Part shown: positions 58,901 to 64,000 of the stretch, piece after piece
Position numbering within the stretch: position 1 is the stretch's first letter
Layout: each line of letters opens with the position of its first letter
Assembly: GCA_037178975.1 (NCBI GenBank)
Contig: JASJZH010000003.1
Location: 1,054,001-1,118,000, forward strand
Source: Oscheius tipulae
Lineage: Eukaryota > Nematoda > Chromadorea > Rhabditida > Rhabditidae
Direction of reading: 5' to 3'
Length of the DNA: 64,000 nt
The notes under the pieces: model-generated
The model's input: only the letters and a program-made list of their open reading frames with translations
Database searches by the model: none
Told to the model about the DNA's origin: nothing
Program-made: the position numbers and the translations under genes

Positions 58901-60580
58901 AAACTCGGCTTTTCTCAAAAATACACCCTATTTGTACAAATCAAAATACTATTGGGGTTGGTGCACAAGTCTCTGCCGTTTTTTGCTGCTCTCCGATCTC
59001 GTTGTTGAGAGTCCGGAAAAGCTAGTAGTCAGAAAGAGCTAGGTCCTACCTATATGGGGAATGGAGTAGAATCTCCCAGCTTAGGTTGTGGATCTTGGAG
59101 CGAGTGAGCATTGCAACATGTGGTCGATCGTTGCCCATCTGTAACATAACCTTCGACTTCAGCGGCCGTTTCTGACGAAGTGGAGCCGCAACCTTATCAA
59201 GTTGCTGGCTGTACACAAAAGCCGTATCAGGACTTGGTGCCTGCCACTTTACAGACGATAGTTTTGTCCTGGGTATATCACTTTTGATGTTCAGAAAGAA
59301 CCAAAATAACACATCCTATAAAAATACTAAAACATTTTCTGACCTCGTGATTAATAAAACCTGTGACACCCGTTAAATCTCAACTGTTTCAGGGGAAACT
59401 TTCCATTCCCGACCGTCCGATCTATGAGAACAGTTATGAAGTCTCAAGCAAAGTGATAAACCAGATGATGGCCAGAGCTACATCGAAATCTATCCCTCCA
59501 CATTTGGTGAAAGACTCACAACACGTCAACCAAGCTCGTAGCGTAATTGTGGCAATTACGGATCCTCTGACTCTGATCGGCACTGCTGTGCGGAATACTC
59601 TCAGTCAACAAGAGCAGTTTCAACGCGATCTGATATCATGTACTCTCACTCGGGCTGAACTGGAGGAGAAAGTTGAAATCCGTTTGAAGACTTTTCACTA
59701 CACCATGGAAATGGAGAACAAGTGGAGTTGCAAACTGTGCAACAAGAAGGTTTACTATCGAGGAGAGCAGAGACATAAGTTCATTGAAGCCGATCCGAGC
59801 CTAGCTAACGAAGATCCTATCGTCGTGTGGGAGGGACCGAACGCCGAGGAAAACGATGGTGTGCCTTTCTGTCCGCAACACGGAGTAAAATTTCCAAAAG
59901 TTTTATCAAATCGGACGTTCTATACCAAAGTGGCGGAAGAGGTGCGCCGTGATCCGTTGATCGAACAACAGTTAGCCAATGCGACATGTAAGTTTTATTT
60001 CTTAAAACCCCTAAAAACTCTTTAAAAATTTCAGCAAGCGCTGAGAAGCAGAGAATTTTGATTCAAGAATCAAAGAACTTAACCAACGCTCTACAGGCGG
60101 AAGAAAAATTAATTAACAAGGCGGCGGCAAAGTTTGGTCTCTTCCTGAAGAACAGTACACTGGTTCATTACAACGACAAAACCGAGAGTCACCTTCTTCT
60201 TTGTATTCATCTGGAAGAAGAGCGGGTAAGAAGCTGTTTTCCCATGTAGGTCAATCTTTCAGGGTGGTGTGCGCAGCCAAAAATGGAAGGACTTGCAACA
60301 CATGCTGAAACAGTATAAGGAAGAACGCGATATTATTACCTCGCGCATGATGGAGGCAGGAGACTTGCCACTTCAGTCGATCGATCCGCAGGATGTCCTC
60401 GCACTTATCGAAGAGCTCAAAGACCTGAAATACTATGGCAAGGATGTTGTGAAAGCTCTGAAGCTGCTAGAGAACAATGCCTACCCACAAGATGTTCAGC
60501 CGACATACTACAAGGACAAGAGCACCCCGAGCAAGTTCCGTCGCGCGCTTAAGTGGATGGGGAAGCTTTTTAAGTTCTGA
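55919..60580 (+). CDS. Stonustoxin-like / AIG1-type GTPase fusion protein
   Basis: Nine exons (55919-55947, 55985-56104, 56146-56647, 56808-57853, 57893-58523, 58562-58702, 59393-59987, 60035-60225, 60263-60580) give 1190 residues in consistent phase. MGNYSSSS is a plausible N-myristoylation site. Residues 25-215 resemble the N-terminal MACPF-like region of the stonustoxin family (PLGALYDIHTDKFVPG). A helical region follows, then a thioredoxin-like segment near 420-470 (YILFFSVNIESQDEATWSE) as in that family. Cys531, 536, 548, 551, 565 and 567 look like a zinc ribbon. The GTPase domain has a P-loop GETGVGKTT at 614-622 and DTPGIGD at 696-702, as in AIG1-type GTPases. A second cysteine/histidine cluster (SCKLCNKK, PFCPQHG) and a basic helical tail follow. 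Stonustoxin-type domains are also found in non-venom intracellular proteins, so toxicity is not implied. The role is unknown; a membrane-associated immune or stress GTPase is an inference. Confidence 0.82.
58951..59312 (-). mobile_element. Mariner-type transposase remnant inside an intron
   Basis: The minus strand carries the C-terminal catalytic region of a mariner transposase: LQMGNDRPHVAMLTRSKIHN, then LHSPYR, a stop, DLALSDY and LFRTL. Compared with the usual pattern, several positions are substituted and there are in-frame stops. A terminal-repeat-like GGTTGGTGCACAAGTCTCTG starts at about 58957. The other end is missing. It sits in intron 6 of the GTPase gene in antisense orientation and explains that intron's unusual length (690 nt). 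Confidence 0.8.
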
Positions 60581-61199
60581 TGAAATTGGCGATTTTACTT
60601 ATCCGTGAAAAATATGTTGTTTAAACATGTAATAGTCAACGTTCGCTCCGGTTTCAATCTCTTTCTTTGGAACTGTCTAGTGTATTCCTACTTTGATTGA
60701 TAGAGAATGACAGAGCAGAGACAGAGGAATACGAAGCGAAGTTTGGATTCAAGAATTTGGTCAAATTAATGCGAAGTGATGATCCTAAAAAATTAGCCCT
60801 GGTCAGTCTGCCAAGAATTATTCATTTCCGTTTGTCGCCACATCTTTTTCGTTAATCTTTTTTCTTCAAATAATGCTAATTCAACTTCTCGTCTGCCCTA
60901 GTTGTTAATCTTAGCTCTTTCTTTTTCTCTTTAAACTGTTCATATCTCTTCGTTGTCCATGACGTCTGCCAATAAATAAGTGAACATGTTTTTATTCCAG
61001 AAGCCAACACTTATTTCTTTGGCAAGCTTGTATTGAATCATAGCAATTCGCAACCATCCGTCACAGCAGCTAACATTTTGTAAGAAAGATCTAGTGTAGC
61101 CAGCAGGTTGAAATTTAATAACTCCCTTCAAAAAGTCCGCATCGTTGCCCTTGATCGAAAACGTAGAACCAAACGAAGACGAACTCTTCGCTCTTCATA
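60581..61199. other. Intergenic stretch after the GTPase gene
   Basis: One exon-like run at about 60706-60800 (RAETEEYEAKFGFKNLVKLM) ends at a GTCAGT donor but has no start or partner exon. Otherwise nothing is seen. Confidence 0.4.
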
Positions 61200-61535
61200 A
61201 TGTCTGATACAGTTTCTTCCAATCGATCAGTTGCCAGTGAGGTGAGAAAAAAGGTCTTTCCATCACAATAAAACTGTTCCGGCTCCTCCGTTACTCATTT
61301 GCCATCTGTAATCGTCAAATCAGTAATTCTGACAGTCGATAGAAGGAGAACTTACTGATTATTGGCAGCAATGTGCTGAGCCATCTGCTGACCGTTTATT
61401 CTCCACTCACTGCTAGACTCGCTGAATCTTTTTGCCGAGAACATCGATCAAGAGAAGGTTTGGCTTGAGCAGAGAAAAGTTGTAGCTTTTGAAGAGAATG
61501 TTTATCTGAACAGCTTAAAAGTTTTACAGAAGTAA
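61200..61535 (+). CDS. Small candidate gene, frame uncertain
   Basis: A start exon at 61200-61241 (MSDTVSSNRSVASE) ends at a GTGAGA donor. After an acceptor at about 61335 a frame reads SIEGELTDYWQQCAEPSADR. From about 61402 another frame reads SLLDSLNLFAENIDQEKVWL and continues as a charged helix to TAA at 61533. The second and third pieces are in different frames, so there is a missed junction or a one-base slip near 61400. No family recognised. Confidence 0.35.
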
Positions 61536-63597
61536 GGAGATAACAAGTTGCAATATGAGCGGTTTTCAACAACCAAAAGGGGGCACGAATCTTTATTTTT
61601 TATATAAATAGTAACAGTTCCGGTAGTTTTTAGTGAAGAACATTTAACTGAATTTACTTTTTTAATAAAGGAAAGTAACTTGATGCCTTATCCATCTTCA
61701 CCAAGAGAGAAACCAAAAGAAAAACACCAGCATGGCCAGATCTCCACTAAATTTTAGGCCGTTTTCACCCAATGACACACCACTCCTTAAGGCCGAAGGC
61801 TTTTAGGTAGGTTTTTTTTTCAAAAAGAGAACACTTTCGGACTGTACAAAAAGACTTTCGCGCGTTAGTCGACACACCATGCTACCTTATATTTACTAGT
61901 TTTTTATGTAGTACTGCGCATCGTCTGTTACAACGAAAGAACGACCCGGATAGGCCAAAACAAGATGTCAAGTAGATCTATTCTCACACTAGATACTGTC
62001 AGAGAACACAATCTTTTTGCGCTTCTGCAGCCACGGTATTTTCCTGTTTACGTAGATTAAATCGATGTTCAAGACCTGGTATCATTTCACCAAAGACCCG
62101 AAAAATCACAGCGAGGCGAATGTTGTGCTCTACCATGCTCGATCTTCCACAAAACCTCCATTCCAACGCAAATCGGCAAAAGTGTATATTTGGATCATTA
62201 TGAATCTCCAATTTACGACACTGCAAATGTACCAGAACGTAATTTTGTTCTGAAAAAAAGCCCGAAGTTACATGCAAATTACATTAATTGAACAATGACG
62301 TATAGAACAGAATCTGATGTATGACTCCCGTATGGAGAGTTGAAGAAAATTTTTTAAAAGCGAGCATAAATACACCCCACCGTCAGTTTCGGACCCACTG
62401 ATCAACACGGCGCTAAGCGTGTTTATTACGTAAAGGGGTACTTATATTAGAAGAAATAAGGTAACCTTCGTCTCACATACTTCTGAGCCATGGCCGAATT
62501 TTGTGGCCACTCCCTACTCTCCTGTAATCGTTATAATGAAACAAGAAAAGAGTGAAGCCCTCCTCCTAAAAGTGCAACCTCAAATAGTTTTAGCTCTACC
62601 CTCAAGCGTGTTGTTCAATTAGAAGACTGACTCAAATCGCTAAACGATGTTTTGCTTGTTGCTTTTTATTTGTTCTACAAAACTGCAGAATTTTGCAGCT
62701 CAGAAATGCTCAGATCCGCATGGATCGGGCCGATTTCCAGCGCTCAGGGTGCGCAACAGAAATCAGCCATTTAGGGGTCAAGATTACATTTTTCATCTTG
62801 CAATGCTCTGCAAAGCTGTAGAGCAGAAAAAATGCTACAACTTTGCAGGTCACCTCAAAATAAGAAAAGTGCAACCTTGACCCCTAAATGGCTGGTTTCT
62901 GTTGCGCACCCTGAGCGCTGAAAATAAGCCCTGCACAAGACGCAGGGCGCCACGTTTGAACCCCTAAGAAGTTTGTCTACTGGGACGAAAGGAGTCGTGC
63001 TGGAGATTGTAATGTGCGAGACACAGACCAAAGCTGCCAGAAACTGAACTCTGGCGAGTCAGAGTGGGTTTTCGGTAAGATCTGTCAGGTCTTGACACTG
63101 GACATTTTTCGAGGTAAATATGGGGAAGGCCAGTCTGTCAGTTCCAGTTACGTTTACTGTTTGTACCTGTCGCATGTACTGCGCCTGTCACTTTGTCAGC
63201 CCCCCATTTTCAGTCTCATTTCTTGTCAGTCTCTGTCCTCGTCACTATCTCTCCCTAATTTCCACTTCCCTGAATCAAATAAGACCCCCATTTTGTTAAT
63301 CACTCAATTTATTGCACATATATGAACTGGTTATACATAAAGGCTGAGACATGGAAGTTGAGAGAATGTTAGCATGGGGAAAAGGAGGGTGGTAACAATA
63401 TTGTGTAGAATTCACAAGAGAGAAAGATATAACCGGGGGGATAAGGGCGGGAGAAAAGACTATAGGAACACTATTTTTGCATATTTTTGAATGGAGAAAG
63501 TGTGAGGGGAGGACCCGAGGAAAAAGTGAGACAGAGCGACTCGTAATTAGTGAAAAAGAGAGGAGAAAAAAGACGAGGAAAGGGCGGAGGAGGCCAT
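61536..63597. other. Intergenic stretch with a foldback repeat
   Basis: It contains the foldback at 62726-62932 and, near 62430-62460, a motif similar to one in an intron at 41565-41610 (GTAAAGGG..., TATTAGAAGAAATAAGGTAAC), probably a dispersed repeat. No supported gene. Confidence 0.45.
62726..62932. repeat. ~207 bp foldback palindrome
   Basis: The outer arms (about 62726-62795 and 62862-62932) share CAGCGCTCAGGGTGCGCAAC and CAGCCATTTAGGGGTCAAG in inverted orientation. Weaker pairing (CTGCAAAGCTGTAG with CTACAACTTTGCAG) continues to the centre near 62829. No coding capacity; probably a MITE. Confidence 0.8.
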
Positions 63598-63630
63598 CTA
63601 GGGCTCGTCTGCCGAATCCTCGTGGCTGAT
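63598..63630 (-). CDS. Last exon of a gene continuing past the window end
   Basis: On the minus strand a TTTTCAG acceptor (63631-63637) is followed by a short exon encoding ISHEDSADEP and a TAG at 63598. About 290 bp further a minus-strand AATAAA (near 63305) could end the 3' UTR. The rest of the gene would lie beyond 63640 towards the window edge or outside; I cannot see its upstream exons. The acidic tail gives no family hint. Confidence 0.35.
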   Translation of the reverse strand: MSHEDSADEP

Positions 63631-64000
63631 CTGAAAACAAAATAAAGAGGTTTAGGGTGTGAAAATGGTATTCGAGACAGGGTTACATGAGCTTCAATGA
63701 AATATCCTTTGAACTTTTCCAGAGATTTCTGACTATCTACGTGTCACCTGTTTTCTGACAAGATTGGAGACGGTTTATACGCTAAATTATGCTAGGAGTT
63801 GTCTAAAACATAAATAATCCTGCTCGTATTGGAGGCACATTAGCAACATGCGTGTTGATCGCCAATGTTCACGGCATTTGACGCTGATTGGTGCCAAGAA
63901 ACAGTTAGTCAATGGGAACTAATTAAAGGTTTATTCTTTTACGACTTGTCGGTAAAGTAATTGGCCTTATTTTAAATCCCAAACTCGATCCAAAAATTTT

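Overview
The window is nuclear DNA of a nematode, probably a chromadorean. Genes are split by very short GT-AG introns, mostly 36-42 nt, with nematode-type TTTTCAG acceptors. The gene families also point to nematodes: ET cysteine-rich modules, an Srd-type and a second nematode 7TM chemoreceptor, an expanded-type SKP1 homologue, RTE and mariner elements. I cannot name the species. Exon boundaries were chosen by hand from splice motifs, phase and family similarity.

Layout. 1-9290 is almost gene-free: pyrimidine-rich simple sequence, clusters of a short repeat with the palindromic core ACAGCGCTGT, and a tRNA-His(GTG) at 2054. 9291-13350 (+) is an intact 13-exon Cys-loop ligand-gated channel with a tRNA-Ser(AGA) in one intron. 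A SKP1 homologue (13504-14154, -) converges on it. Then come a decayed PP1-type phosphatase (14462-15304, +) and a ~690 bp foldback element. 16584-23666 (+) is a 26-exon gene for a secreted, probably GPI-anchored protein of 18 ET modules. 23.7-30.1 kb is mostly debris: a tRNA-like SINE candidate, broken zinc-finger and Ly6-like fragments, and more palindromic-core repeats.

30122-33123 (+) is a TRPM-type channel lacking the long N-terminal region. Behind it lie two 5'-truncated RTE retrotransposon copies, each with a perfect 11 bp target duplication; one sits in what was a 38-nt intron. 36-49 kb holds a small cysteine-rich membrane protein, a GT31 glycosyltransferase, an ACSF2-like mitochondrial acyl-CoA synthetase, a decayed tyrosine phosphatase, and a membrane-anchored coiled-coil protein. 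Two divergent chemoreceptor genes occupy 50.3-54.6 kb.

55919-60580 (+) is the most interesting gene: a 1190-residue protein with a myristoylation-type N-terminus, a stonustoxin-family-like N-terminal region, a thioredoxin-like segment, a zinc-ribbon and an AIG1-type GTPase domain. A mariner remnant lies in one of its introns. The last kilobases carry a small candidate gene, a second foldback repeat and the last exon of a minus-strand gene that continues off the window. There is no operon-like pathway; the genes are functionally unrelated neighbours.
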